Shown here piece after piece: positions 8,940 to 19,692 of a stretch of 21,107 bases of DNA. The notes below the pieces were generated by a model. That model was given only the letters and a program-made list of their open reading frames with translations, ran no database searches and was not told where the DNA came from. This DNA is from Rhizophagus sp. LPA8_4_AMF (lineage: Eukaryota > Glomeromycota > Glomeromycetes > Glomerales > Glomeraceae): the NCBI GenBank assembly GCA_021464525.1, contig JADRCO010001234.1:1-21107 (forward strand), given 5' to 3'. Each line of letters opens with the position of its first letter. Position 1 is the stretch's first letter. A program made the translations under genes and the position numbers.

Positions 8940-9119
8940 GTATTAAACGTACCTGGCTTATATCGTCATCGCTGGTACAGCTTTAAGACATTATTAGAAT
9001 GGGCTAAAAATTTAGGACGATGGGACGATTTGGGACATGGTCAAGTAGATATGCAATTTGTTCCTGAAGGCTCCATCGTTTGGAGGGACGATTCACGTAT
9101 GTTCAATGTCTATTTGTAA
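8940..9119 (+). pseudogene. Orphan coding fragment, about 60 codons
   Basis: The plus strand is open from 8907 to the TAA at 9117-9119, and from about 8940 it reads like real protein: R-H-R-W-Y-S-F-K-T-L-L-E-W-A-K, then G-R-W-D-D-L-G-H-G-Q-V-D-M and V-P-E-G-S-I-V-W-R-D-D. There is no ATG at its start and no joinable exon nearby; a donor-like GTATGT lies near 9098. It could be a lone exon left from a lost gene or gene capture. I do not recognise the family. Confidence 0.35.
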
Positions 9120-10496
9120 ATATATCTTTAATCCTAATACTATACTAGTTTTTTTTTTGGATGGAAATAATGAGAAAAATCACAAAATTTTTAACAAAAA
9201 ATTCTAAATATATATTATCAAACGAAATTGAGTATTTCCTCTTCTCTGTAATACTTTCTGAGTCTGAGTCTGTAAAAATTTCTTTTCTTAACTGATTTGG
9301 AAGTGTCATGACTCAATTGACTCATGATCCCATTACATAATTCCAGTGCTATACATCTGAGGATTTATTATTATTACATCAGAATATATCTTACAGTATT
9401 ACCGTAGTCAAATAATGCTAAATCTGCTGCATCGCTAGATCCCTATTGCCGAATCGAGCGGTTGAATTCTAAATTAATCATTTTATATAAGACGCGACAG
9501 AATAAATTCCTTCGCTTGGTATTTTTTACTTCGCTCGCAAGTAACACTTTTTTATCCGAGCCAAATATCCTTATAAAGCGCTATATAACTAATACACCTT
9601 ATACATCTGCCTCCACGTCCACTTCCGCTACTGCAACTAATGTGAAAATTTAATAAATTTAATGTGAATTAGTTTACTAAATTGTCAAAACTTCCTAAAT
9701 TTATGAGTTTATCTGTAATTGAGTGTCTAAATAATCTGATCAGTCTAATAAATGAATCTTACTAAGTTATGTTTCGAATATTCAATTTAAGAATAAATCT
9801 TAATCTTGCCAGACTCGATTATTCCAACAATAATATACTTATTAGTTTAATGTGTGCAACTATTTCAAAATAGATATCTATTGATCTCTTTTAGAGAATG
9901 AATTAACTAGCCTTGATTTAAGTTATTGCACCAAATCCATTTCAGTTAACTATGTTCCTAAGTCCTAACCAAGAAAAGGAAATATTAGGAAAATTAACAC
10001 ATTTATAGTTGTTAAATATATTGGGTGGTAAATCCACGTTGGCAAAAGTACTAACACTGGAATTCAAGAGACTCAACTTTTCAATAGAATCCCTATGAAA
10101 AAAAATTCTTCAAATATACTAAAAATTTTAAAAATACACAAAATTTTAAAATACACATAAATTCAAATTTTGATTTACAGATTTGCAAAATTCTATGTAT
10201 TTTGATTTTACTTTTTTCGGAAAAAAACGTCACCGGAAATAAATTTTTTTTTTTTTACTCAGAGAAATATTGAGATCTTTATGGATCTATTAATTTATAA
10301 TTCAATGAGCATGTGTTAATTACCAATCGTGGTAATTTGTGGATTTATGTTCCGTTGACTTACATGATTTTCCACGGGTATTTAAAACATCATCTAGTGT
10401 AACTTTTTTTAAGGAGATCTACGTAATTTTAATGACTCATTATTTGATTATTTTGTTGCATCTCAATAATTGTATCAACACAAAAAAATTTTTTTT
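9120..10496. other. Long gene-poor stretch with weak relics
   Basis: No intact gene. A plus-strand frame from about 9408 to 9653 is open for about 80 codons and ends in a Ser/Thr/Ala run, but it lacks an ATG and shows no known motif. Two direct TGACTCA words (9309-9315 and 9318-9324) lie within a near-palindrome. Around 10330-10410 a plus-strand frame reads G-N-L-W-I-Y-V-P-L-T-Y-M and then stops. All are too weak to call as genes. Confidence 0.4.
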
Positions 10497-10619
10497 GCTA
10501 TCGAATACCGTCGTCCGGATGGTTACGCAAATGACGAATCTATTATATTTGGCGTTGGCAAATGTTTCTGTCATTTTTTTGGCACGACAAATAAAACTTC
10601 TTTCTATACAAACGTATAA
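10497..10619 (+). pseudogene. Orphan C-terminal coding fragment, 40 codons
   Basis: One plus-strand frame reads E-Y-R-R-P-D-G-Y-A-N-D-E-S and then G-V-G-K-C-F-C-H-F-F-G-T-T-N-K before a TAA at 10617-10619. Its charged, varied composition and higher GC contrast with the hydrophobic 97-codon frame that overlaps it. No start or upstream exon can be joined to it without breaking frame, so it is read as a relic. Family unknown. Confidence 0.3.
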
Positions 10620-10880
10620 AAAAAATAATTAAGTATCATGTGCTAGAAGTTACACTGTCCTTTCTAACACTTTGGATTGGTTTTTACAAAAGTTTTCGGA
10701 TATAAAAAAAAAAATTTTTTTCCCGATTTCTCTTAACCTTAAGGAAAAAATGAATAGTAAGGCATATATACTTTGCTTCCGGGGTCTGTTAAACAATGAA
10801 TTTAACCTAATTTTTATATATAAGGCACACAGTAATTTTTTCGAATAAAAAAAATTTTTTTTTACTTTTTCTTTTTTTAA

Positions 10881-10889
10881 TATATAAAC
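10881..10889 (+). promoter_or_regulatory. TATA-like box of the carrier gene
   Basis: TATATAAAC lies 89-97 bp upstream of the carrier ATG at 10978, in an A/T-rich leader. Motif and distance are the only evidence. Confidence 0.4.
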
Positions 10890-10977
10890 ACTTATATAAA
10901 ATAATTCCGGGACTTATTCTTTACTTCTTAAAAAAAAATATATTTATCTTTATTTAATTACAAAAATTATTGATAAT

Positions 10978-13333
10978 ATGCCACAACGATCAGAACCGGC
11001 AGCATCTTCATTAGAACGTATACGTTCTGTACGTAGTAGCATTTTTACTCCGGAACAACAATATGCTTTGCAAAAAGAAAATTTTGATAAATTTTCGTCT
11101 ATAAAAATTAATGGACAAAAATATATGAATCAAGAAGATTTTATTCAAGCTATAGCTCCAGGAGAAGATTATCAAAAAATACAAAAAGAACAATTTGCTT
11201 TATTATTTAGTATAGCGGATAAGAATGGGAAAGGTTTATTATCACTTCAAGATTTTATGGTATTTGAAAATTTATTATCAAAACCTGATGCGGAATACGA
11301 AATCGCTTTTAGATTATTTGATGTTCAAGGTAAAGGTAAGATTACCGTTGAACAATTTAAAGAGATTCTTGCCTCGAACATAGGACCTGATAGTGTACCT
11401 TTTAATTTTGATTGTGATTGGTTAAAATATTATGTTGGATGGAATAATAGTAAAAAACATGGTTTAAATTATGAAGAATTTACTCAATTATTAAAGGGAT
11501 TACAAGCTGAAAGATTGAGGCAAGAATTTAGATATTATGATAAAGAAGGATCTGGTTATATCTCTCCTGAATCTTTCAAGAAGATCATTATTTCTATTGC
11601 GAAACATAAATTATCTGATTATGTTATAGAACATTTACCTACATTATGTAATATATCTACTAGTAATGAAATAAATTATGCTACAGTTGTAGCGTTTCAT
11701 AATGTAGTAAGACAAATGGACATGGTTGAAAGGATCGTATTGAAAGCCATATCAGAAAGTAATGATCGACGTATTACAAAGAATGATTTTCTTAATACTG
11801 CAGCAAAAGAAACAAGGTTTTCTTTATTTACGCCATTAGAAGCTGATATAATATTTCATTTTGCTGGACTTGGAAATCCTTCGGGAAGGTTAGGTAGAAG
11901 AGATTTTGGACAATTATTGGATCCAAAATGGCAAAAACCAGCAGATCAAAGACCAATTGCTCAAATTACAACACAGAAACATCAAGGAATTTTGTGGGAA
12001 GTTTTACATCAGGCGTATTATTTTTTTCTTGGATCAATCGCTGGTGCCGTTGGGGCCACTGCTGTTTATCCAATTGATTTGGTGAAAACCAGAATGCAAA
12101 ATCAGCGATCAAGAGTTGTAGGGGAATTATTATATAGAAATAGCATTGATTGTTTTAAAAAAGTCATAAAGCATGAAGGATTTATGGGACTTTATAGTGG
12201 TCTTGGTCCTCAATTAGTCGTGAGTAGTAATATAAACATATATCACGTGAACGTTTTACTCGGAAAGGATTGATTTTCACTTTTATTCTTGTATTATATT
12301 ATCTAGGGTGTTGCACCAGAGAAAGCCATTAAATTAACGGTAAATGATTATTTAAGATCAAAATTGAAGGATAACAATGGAAAGCTCCCATTAAAATATG
12401 AAATTTTATCTGGTGGTGCTGCGGGTGGTTGTCAAGTGGTAAGTTAAGAGAGAGAACGCATTTTTATGTACATTAAAGTTAATTAAGTATGTTAAGTATA
12501 CAACTAAAAAGATGTTTACATTTATACTCAGTCAAAAAAAAAAATTCTTCAAATTTTTTCATACATAGATTTTTACGAACCCATTGGAAATTGTAAAAAT
12601 TCGACTTCAAATACAAGGAGAAATGGCAAAAAATATATCGAATGTACAACATAGATCGGCATTATGGATAGTAAGAAATCTTGGAATAGTAGGATTATAT
12701 AAAGGAGCGGCAGCATGTTTATTAAGAGATGTACCATTTTCAGCCATTTATTTTCCAGTTTATTCACATCTTAAATCAGATGTTTTTGAAGAAGGGCCAG
12801 ATAAAAAATTAAATATAGGAGAATTATTATTATCAGGAGCAATAGCAGGTATGCCAGCAGCATATCTAACAACACCATGTGATGTAATTAAAACAAGGCT
12901 ACAAGTAGAAGCGAGAACAGGACAGACAGCTTATAGTGGTATAATGGATGCAGGAAGAAAGATATTAGCGGAAGAAGGATTTAAAGCATTCTTTAAAGGG
13001 GGACCAGCTAGAGTATTTAGATCTTCACCACAATTTGGTGCAACTCTGATGGTTTATGAGTTATTACAACGTAAATTCCCTTGGAGTGCTAGCGAAGATA
13101 AAATTGAAAAGGAAAAACCTGTTAATGTTACCGGAGATCTTGGTTATTTAAAAAGCAGAAATGCTTTAAAAATTTTGCTAGTAAGTTAAATTAAGATAAT
13201 ACTAATCTAACTGTATTTATAAAAATGATTTAACACATTTTTTTATCTTTAGGATTTGGATAATAAATTTGGTGCAGTCCCAAAAAACATTAATGTATCT
13301 AATTTTGGCGTTAAAATGACCCCTTCTCCTTAA
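10978..13333 (+). CDS. AGC1: Mitochondrial aspartate/glutamate carrier (citrin/aralar type)
   Basis: Four exons, 10978-12219, 12307-12438, 12569-13180 and 13253-13333, all in phase 0, encode 688 residues, close to human citrin (675). The protein would exchange matrix aspartate for cytosolic glutamate plus a proton across the inner membrane, feeding the malate-aspartate shuttle. Residues 1-330 are the EF-hand domain facing the intermembrane space. The main loop is at 81-92 (D81, N83, K85, G86, D92) and degenerate hands lie near 115-126 and 188-199. The carrier domain follows with three signature repeats: Y-P-I-D-L-V-K-T-R (364-372), N-P-L-E-I-V-K-I-R (462-470) and T-P-C-D-V-I-K-T-R (560-568). 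The stretch A-G-M-P-A-A and [10 protein letters not shown] near the end is typical of this subfamily. A tail of about 60 residues follows. Introns are 87, 130 and 72 nt. Reading on past the donor at 12220 gives a false C-terminus at 12273. The gene is convergent with the next one. Confidence 0.97.
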
Positions 13334-13761
13334 TAATAATAGTAAATAATAATAATGAAAATTTCAAACTTTTTTTTTTTTAAAAAAAAAAGTACTTTAA
13401 AATACAATTTAATAATATAAAAAGTCTAATTATTATTTTACACACAATTATATATACTAGAGGACATTATATCTATTAGAGAACTATTACTTATTCATTT
13501 ATTTATTTATAGAAGTTGAGATTATGCATGTTAAAGGGAGCATTTTATATACTATTTTTTTATACTGATAATATATATATATAGTTCTAACGCATTCTAA
13601 ATTAGAAATAAAAAAATTCTTTTTGTTATCTAAAAATATAACCAATTAAAGAGAAATAACCAATTTTACAATTGGTGACTACCGTAATATTTTCATACAA
13701 ATAAACTGATAAAAATAAAAGTTCTGTTATCGTCTCGAAAAAAAAAATCACCTTTTTTTAG
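13334..13761. other. Convergent 3' region between carrier and transporter
   Basis: 428 bp of very AT-rich DNA holding the 3' ends of both convergent genes. It has TAA/AAT repeats just after the carrier stop and long T and A runs. Nothing else is seen. Confidence 0.6.
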
Positions 13762-14963
13762 TTAATAAAATATTTTTTTTTCGAGTCCAATATTTTCTTC
13801 TAAATCCTCGTTTATTAAACTACTTTCCTTCTCTTTAGATCTAATAACATTATATTGATTTAATCCACCAGTACTATACATATGAACAGATAAACAGCAA
13901 ATCAAAGCACCCAAGAAAAAGTTAATATTGGGAGAAAATTCTAATGTATAATAACATACAAATCCACTAAAAAACATTGCTAAACTACTCGCATAAACTT
14001 TAGTTATACTTCCGCTATACTTAATTATAGCACTCGTAATCAAACCAAGAGAACAAACAGATATGATTATAGCATAGTGAATCGGATACAAAGTGAGAAA
14101 GAAACCATCGTCTGATCGATATGATAAGGTGAAATAAACAAGTCCATTTAACAATACACCAAATAAATATAATTTGATATTTTGTAAATTGATTGATTCG
14201 TTGCCAAATTTATCTTTCATTACATATTCAGTATATACTGAAGCTCCAGCTGATATTGATGAGAATATTAAGATTAAAAGGAATCCAAATGGTGAAGTGA
14301 ATTCAAATGTTCCTTCAGAAGAAAATTGAATTTGTGCTATTGTTGTACCAATAAATAATAATACTAATGATGTCCATTGAGTTGTGCTTAAAATTCTATT
14401 TAAAAATATATAAGAAAACAATCCTGTAGTAAGAATTTTTAGATTACTAAGAACGGTAAAAGTTGGTGGATTCATTAAATTTAAAATCAAAAAGACAAGA
14501 TTGTTATTGATGAAATAAGCCATGGCTGGTATACCGAATAATAATGTTGTACTATCTGTGAAAATGGATTTTAAAGATTGAATTAGTGGTGCAAAATTGA
14601 TTATTGAATTGGACTTTCGATATTGGGAAAATGCTGTTTCCTGTGATATTCCTCCTGAAAAACATCCTAATTCTATTGAAAGTAATATAATCGATACTTA
14701 AATAAACATATACATATATATATATAAGCGTATGTTAATATATAAAGTTAGAAAGATTAAAAGACCAAGATGTAAAAATTGTTGAGCTACTTACCGACGA
14801 TTTTGACCAATTCTACCAAAAATATTAATTTTGTTGAGTTCGGTTTTGTTTCTTGTCTTAAATTTGCTATACCAACAAGTAAAGATTCTGAAGCATTAAA
14901 CATACATAATAAAAATGATAATATAATTGTACTAGAATTTATATACGTTTTCATTAATCTCAT
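13762..14963 (-). CDS. Nucleotide-sugar transporter, SLC35A type (2 exons)
   Basis: Exon 1 (14963-14795) and exon 2 (14696-13762) join in phase 1 across a 98-nt intron to give 367 residues, a usual length for the family. About ten hydrophobic segments are present. Family motifs are E-L-V-K-I-V (51-56), A-F-S-Q-Y-R-K (78-84), N-F-A-P-L-I-Q-S-L-K (90-99), F-G-I-P-A-M-A-Y-F-I-N-N-N (110-122), S-N-L-K-I-L-T-T (140-147) and G-A-S-V-Y-T-E-Y-V-M-K (207-217). Such proteins carry UDP-galactose, UDP-GlcNAc or related sugars into the Golgi or ER in exchange for the nucleoside monophosphate; the exact substrate cannot be told from the motifs. The tail is charged, with a Lys pair at -5/-4, one residue off a standard ER-retrieval KKxx signal. 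The start is the first of two in-frame ATGs (14963, 14954) after an upstream stop. Using only the ATG at 14523 would lose the first helices. Confidence 0.93.
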
Positions 14964-16229
14964 TATTAGGTAATTTTTTTGGGTTTATTTTTTTGATTGC
15001 TAAGGTACTATAATATTAGATACGTAAAAATAACGAATATTTTCACACGCTAATAAATAAAATAAAGAACTAATATAAACCAATAGTTTAAGGACATTAA
15101 AAGAAAAGTGGTTGTCACCAGCTCAGAAAATCCAAAGGTAAAGAAGAAACCGGTTAAACCTAAATTGAAAGAATTATTTATATTTGCATTTTATACAATT
15201 ACACTAACCTATCTAAGTAACCATACTATAATCATATTTAGAAATTATTAATCTATTTTACATATTTGGATAATAAATTTTTATGTTTACTATATTTATT
15301 TTATCTGTTCACACGAATTATGTTAGTTTTATTACTTGTTGCCTTATATAGAGGGTATGTTTGGATGATCAGTCAATCTATTTAAGGTTTAGAGCTATGA
15401 AAACTTGAAGAAATCAAAACTTTATTTTTTAATAATATGTAAAATATGATGATAATATTAATATTTGATCGGCTTTCTTTTTTAGTAACTCGCTGATTTA
15501 TATATTAAAGGAGTAAATGATAAATGCCAATTATTTAAGCAATTATAAAAAAGATCGTTTTAAATATGTATACAAATAATTACAAGATTTCAAGAATAAC
15601 TAAAACTAATGTTAATCCTTCGTCAAGATGGAACTTAAATAGTGAAAATCATATTAAGTGACATTTATTAGACTTGTTTTCAAAACACTGACATAAATTA
15701 ACTAAGTAATATCAGTTTCCGTGTCGGAAAAACGTGATTTAGTACCTACTTTAATGGCAAAAATGTATTAATTTGTTTAACCAAAATACCTAATTCTTTA
15801 GTCATCTTTATTTGACCCATTTAAAATACAATTCAAGAGCAAGCTCACCCTCAAGTCTAAGCCCAATTATATAATTAAATAATGTCAGGATGATAGGATG
15901 ATAGATTTTGCAATTGGAGTTTCTATTTGTAACAAGTTGAATTATTATTATAAAATCACTGCGGTAAAGTCATGATAGTTTAAATTACGAATTAAGGTAA
16001 TAGCGAACAACTTAATGCTTATTCAGTATTATAAGAAAAGCTGACAACAATATTTGCCATGTACAGTAGTTCGAAATCTAATTTTATCTATCTATGAATA
16101 GTTGTTCCATTCATCCACTTTACCTGAAATCGTTGAAGTATGCTTCTATTGTTTCATATACATGATATCATAAATAGTTCAACTCCTCAAAGTTACGTAC
16201 ATAAAATTATACTTTAATTTACACGCAAA
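14964..16229. other. Intergenic region with one weak coding relic
   Basis: This 1.27-kb stretch is the upstream side of the transporter and the downstream side of the pseudouridine synthase gene. A plus-strand frame at 15087-15251 reads K-R-K-V-V-V-T-S-S-E-N-P-K-V-K-K-K and then a hydrophobic run to a stop. It has no ATG and no family that I recognise. The rest is AT-rich without a supported feature. Confidence 0.45.
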
Positions 16230-18102
16230 TTATTTTATATTTATATCTCCATCAAAATCATCTTTCGCCCAATATGGTAATTGAGTTTCGTATTTACATC
16301 CACAAACTTCATATTTTAATGCATGCAACCAAATGAATAATTGATCCGGTTTAGGATCTGGAAAATTTGAAATGGTACATTCTTCACATTTTCCTAATGA
16401 TTTATCTTTAAATCCTTGACTTTGTTCTTCTAATGATTCTACATTCATAACATTACTTGTGGTAATATCAGAATTTTGTTTCGTAGGTAAATTCAATACA
16501 AGACATTCTTCTTGGTTTATACCTTCATTTATAAGATTATTGATAACAGATTTTGTTGAAGCTTCATCGATTCCACCTTTTCCTTTATGTTGACCCCAGA
16601 TATGGTGATTATATAATGGATCATTGGCAATCACGTAACCCAAATACTGAAGATGAACACGAATTTGATGTGTTCGACCAGTAATCGGTTTACCTATTTA
16701 ATAATGTACAATTAGTTTAGTTAAAGATATAGACTACACATAAAAAAACCATATATTAATCTAAAGGATACATTTAACAACACTTGTTCGACCGTTATAA
16801 CTCTCACGACGAAATATTGTTGTACAAGGTTTCCCTTTCGGATGTACAACATTTAATCCAAGTTTATGCGATACGGTCATAATTGGTTTATCGCATCTCA
16901 CAACGCCCCTGTAAATAATTTAATTAAGTGAATAAAAGGTTATTAATTACGAACCACAAAAATCTTTAAATAGACTCACGTAGGGAATTCTCCAATAACG
17001 CGACAAAGATACTCTTTGTGAATTTTACGTTCTTGCATTAATCGTTCAAATTCTTGAGCTTTCTCTTTATTTGTAGACAAAAACATTATTCCCGATGTCA
17101 AACGATCAAGTCTATTCAAGGCTTTAATAAGAATCAATTAAGCATAACATTTATTAAAATGATGGTTTTGAAAATGATTAGGTAACTTACTATAAAGATT
17201 CGAAAACCCGAACTCTTTTTGTAAAATGTGTAAAACAGTGTTATGACGATATCTTCGAAGTTCAAATATAAATTATATCAATGTTTTCTATCTTATTGGG
17301 AAATTTTTTTTAAGGTAATTTTCTACTAACCTGCCAGATGGATGAACCTAAAATACACATTATCAGTACATTAAAGAACATTAAATAGTAAGGTTTGGAA
17401 AAAAAGCGGCAATAAATACTTACAGGCACACTTCCTGGTTTGTCAATTACAATCAAATCATTTTCCATACTGATTAATTTTATTGGATCAGCTGTGACTG
17501 GAGGCTCATGTCTATGAATTTTATGTCCGATAATATCTTGATTTTTAACAATTTTTTCTTTTGTAACGATTTTCTCATTAATTGTAATCAAGCCTGTCTC
17601 GATGGCATAGGCCTAAATCAGAAATTTTTACTTTCGAGTTTGATTAAAAGATGAAATAAATGACAATAAAATAATATTTTACATAATAGTCTCTTGATCG
17701 ATCACGAAATTCTGTACAGAAAATATCAAAAATACTTCGACTCAGCCATCGTCCTTTTGCAAATGCTTGATACTCATAGTAATAAGGTTTAACTTTACGG
17801 AGACCTATAAAAATATTAATTTAAATATAAATAAATAAATATATAAAAACTTGAATTAAGTATAAGCATTTGTTACCATCCTCAAAATAATATATTACAT
17901 CGTCCAAGTCTTTAGGTTTATTGTTTTTTGATATTGAATCACTATGAAAATCTTTATCTAATTTACGCCTTTTTACCGAATTTTTGTTTTTTGAATTAAG
18001 AGAATCATTCTTGATTAAAATGTCACTTTCGTCCTTTGTTATATTAGGACCTATAGGTCGCATCAAATTTGAGGTATCAATTTTTATTTGAATATTTTCC
18101 AT
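16230..18102 (-). CDS. tRNA pseudouridine synthase, RluA family (Pus8/Pus9-like), 8 exons
   Basis: Exons in gene order are 18102-17877, 17804-17683, 17612-17424, 17347-17331, 17252-17191, 17121-16980, 16908-16772 and 16693-16230. All splice phases agree and the product has 452 residues. It isomerises uridine to pseudouridine in tRNA, by homology at position 32. Residues 1-75 are polar with a nuclear-signal-like K-R-R-K-L-D (44-49). Then come G-L-R-K-V-K-P-Y-Y (76-84), a region like the S4-type segment (about 110-140), I-D-K-P-G (172-176), V-H-P-S-G-R (180-185), Y-R-H-N-T-V-L-H-I-L (186-195), the catalytic motif N-R-L-D-R-L-T-S-G (208-216, Asp211) and G-R-T-H-Q-I-R-V-H-L-Q-Y-L-G (304-317). Yeast Rib2 adds a deaminase domain after this core; here only about 135 residues follow, with a C-G-C and W-L-H-A-L-K-Y near the end, so it lacks that domain. 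Exon 4 is only 17 nt. The ATG at 18102 is preferred because the sequence just upstream looks like a leader intron. Confidence 0.95.
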
Positions 18103-18115
18103 TTTATCGATTTGT

Positions 18116-18183
18116 CTAAGAAAAAAACAGATTGATAAATATAAAGCAGGCTGGTCGATCAGCATCTGTGATACAGATTTTAC
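18116..18183 (-). other. Probable 5'-leader intron of the pseudouridine synthase gene
   Basis: On the minus strand a GTAAAA donor at 18183 and a T-rich TTTTTTTCTTAG acceptor ending at 18116 bracket 68 nt, the usual intron size here. It ends 13 bp before the ATG at 18102. The frame through it is open but begins with a TTG and no upstream ATG, so a spliced leader is the simpler reading. Confidence 0.45.
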
Positions 18184-18581
18184 CTTATCCAAAAAGGGCT
18201 CTTGTTTCTAGCGAATTGGAAATGAGTGAATATTTTGTGAATCACTAATTAGCTCGAAATATTTACCAAAAGAGAATAATTATTTATATAATGAAATCAT
18301 AAATACTATAGCGATAATTGCAATACAATACAAATAATTTAAATCCTAATAATATAATAAATAAAACAAATTTTAAATGTAAAATTTAAAATTCGTATAT
18401 TTTATAAAGTAAATTAATGAAAGTTAAATTATTAAAATCTGATTAATAGTTTTTTAATAAATTTTGAAATTTTAAATAATATTATTTATTTAATTAACTC
18501 CTATTGCTGATTTCATTTTTACCCTAGCCTTCTATACTAATATATCTAATCTATATACTTATTGCTTACCTTTTTTTATTT
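18184..18581. other. Upstream region of the pseudouridine synthase gene
   Basis: Very AT-rich (TAAAT-type runs); it probably holds the minus-strand promoter. No clear TATA box can be chosen among the many AT runs and no gene is seen. Confidence 0.4.
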
Positions 18582-18828
18582 AACCCTAACTACCTGCTTA
18601 TTTATTAGGGTTCCTCAAAGCTAATTTGAATTTGTCAAATCAAATTAGATTCAAATCAAATTCAAATCAAATATCAAATATTTGTCAAATTGACCAATTA
18701 AATTAAAGAATTTTCAAATCAAATCAAATCAAATTCAAATCAAATTAAATTAAGCTGATTTGAATTTGTCAAATTCGAATCGAATTCAAATCAAATGTCA
18801 AATGTCAAATCAAATTGCGGAATCCTAT
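18582..18828. repeat. TCAAAT-rich element with imperfect inverted ends
   Basis: Between about 18627 and 18815 the words TCAAAT, TTTGAATTTGTCAAAT and CAAATCAAAT recur dozens of times on both strands, giving a low-complexity, partly palindromic tract. Its borders are inverted: TTAGGGTTCCTCAA on the left (18605-18618) and, in reverse complement, ATAGGATTCCGCAA on the right (about 18815-18828). To the left, AACCCTAA (18582-18589) and TTAGGGTT (18605-18612) make a perfect 8-bp inverted pair of telomere-like sequence. No protein is encoded. Confidence 0.6.
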
Positions 18829-19449
18829 TATTTATACAAATCAGCTATATAATTGGAATATTTAATAATATTTATTTTATATAATAAAGGTTTATACAAA
18901 TCTTAATCTTTAAACTGATAATTTTTTTTATTATTATACTTAATAAAAAATAATAAAAAAAATTAAGCTATATTACTCAAATATACTTATAAATATATTT
19001 ATAGTAGAAAAGTATGTTTTGTTAATATTTAAATAAACTGAAATTATGCTGAATTACTATATATTATTACATGATTTATTAAATAATAATATAAATAATA
19101 AAGGTTATTTGTTACATTTTTGTTGTATAACAGGAGGGAACTTACATTCAATCTTTTGATAATTTGTATATATAACTCTTTTTTTATTAAATAAGGCATA
19201 ACAAATAACTTTAAAGAGCTATAAACTAATAGTTGTAAAATCCAGAAGAAGTTAAAAATTAGATACAATTTATAAATTTATATCCTTTTTTAATTATAAT
19301 TTACTAACTACAAGGATTTACATTAACCACATTTAACTTTATATTATATTATTTTTTAAAATACTAATAAAATTAAAATAATATTTTTTTTTAATTGTCG
19401 CAGCGCATTTATTAATTATTTATATCAGAAGGAAGTAAAGTAATACACA
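18829..19449. other. Very AT-rich spacer
   Basis: A/T-dominated DNA. The minus-strand frame of 74 codons near 19044-19268 is Leu/Tyr/Asn-rich, as expected from AT composition alone, and is not called. Confidence 0.5.
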
Positions 19450-19692
19450 TTGGTAAAAATTGGAACTTGTCTAATACAAATTGAAGAATTAATAAACCAT
19501 TCATCATTCACCAAAGGAACCTCGCATGTGTATTCAGTTGTCAGTGAGCCCATTCACTCAGTAGGTAAGCATGAGGTAAAGCACCCTATCTTAGCAATTG
19601 CTCTACTTTCTCAGTTGGTTGACTCAGAGACCGGCTATGCAGTAGCAAATAAAAAGAAAAAAGAAAACCCATTTTTTTTTAATTTCTGCTGA
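19450..19692 (+). pseudogene. Uncharacterised coding relic, about 75 codons
   Basis: GC content rises here and one plus-strand frame reads like protein: G-T-C-L-I-Q-I-E-E-L-I, then V-S-E-P-I-H-S-V-G-K-H-E-V-K-H-P, L-A-I-A-L-L-S-Q-L-V and E-T-G-Y-A-V-A before a Lys-rich, T-run tail. There is no ATG; the frame opens on TTG. The varied composition suggests a remnant exon or transposon piece. I do not recognise the family. Confidence 0.35.

Noticed and set aside
10339..10632. 97-codon plus-strand hydrophobic frame
   Set aside because: It starts on TTG, follows T-runs and conflicts with a better protein-like frame at 10497-10619.
12220..12273. Extension of the carrier's first exon to a stop at 12273
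   Set aside because: It reads through a GTGAGT donor; the carrier homology resumes in phase 0 at 12307.
18103..18192. N-terminal extension of the pseudouridine synthase upstream of 18102
   Set aside because: The frame opens on TTG and runs through what looks like a 68-nt leader intron.
19044..19268. 74-codon minus-strand frame
   Set aside because: Leu/Tyr/Asn composition is what AT-rich DNA gives by chance; no motif or splice partner.
19600..19650. tRNA-like text (CTCAGTTGGTTGACTC)
   Set aside because: It resembles an A-box, but no B-box, no cloverleaf and no acceptor stem can be formed around it.
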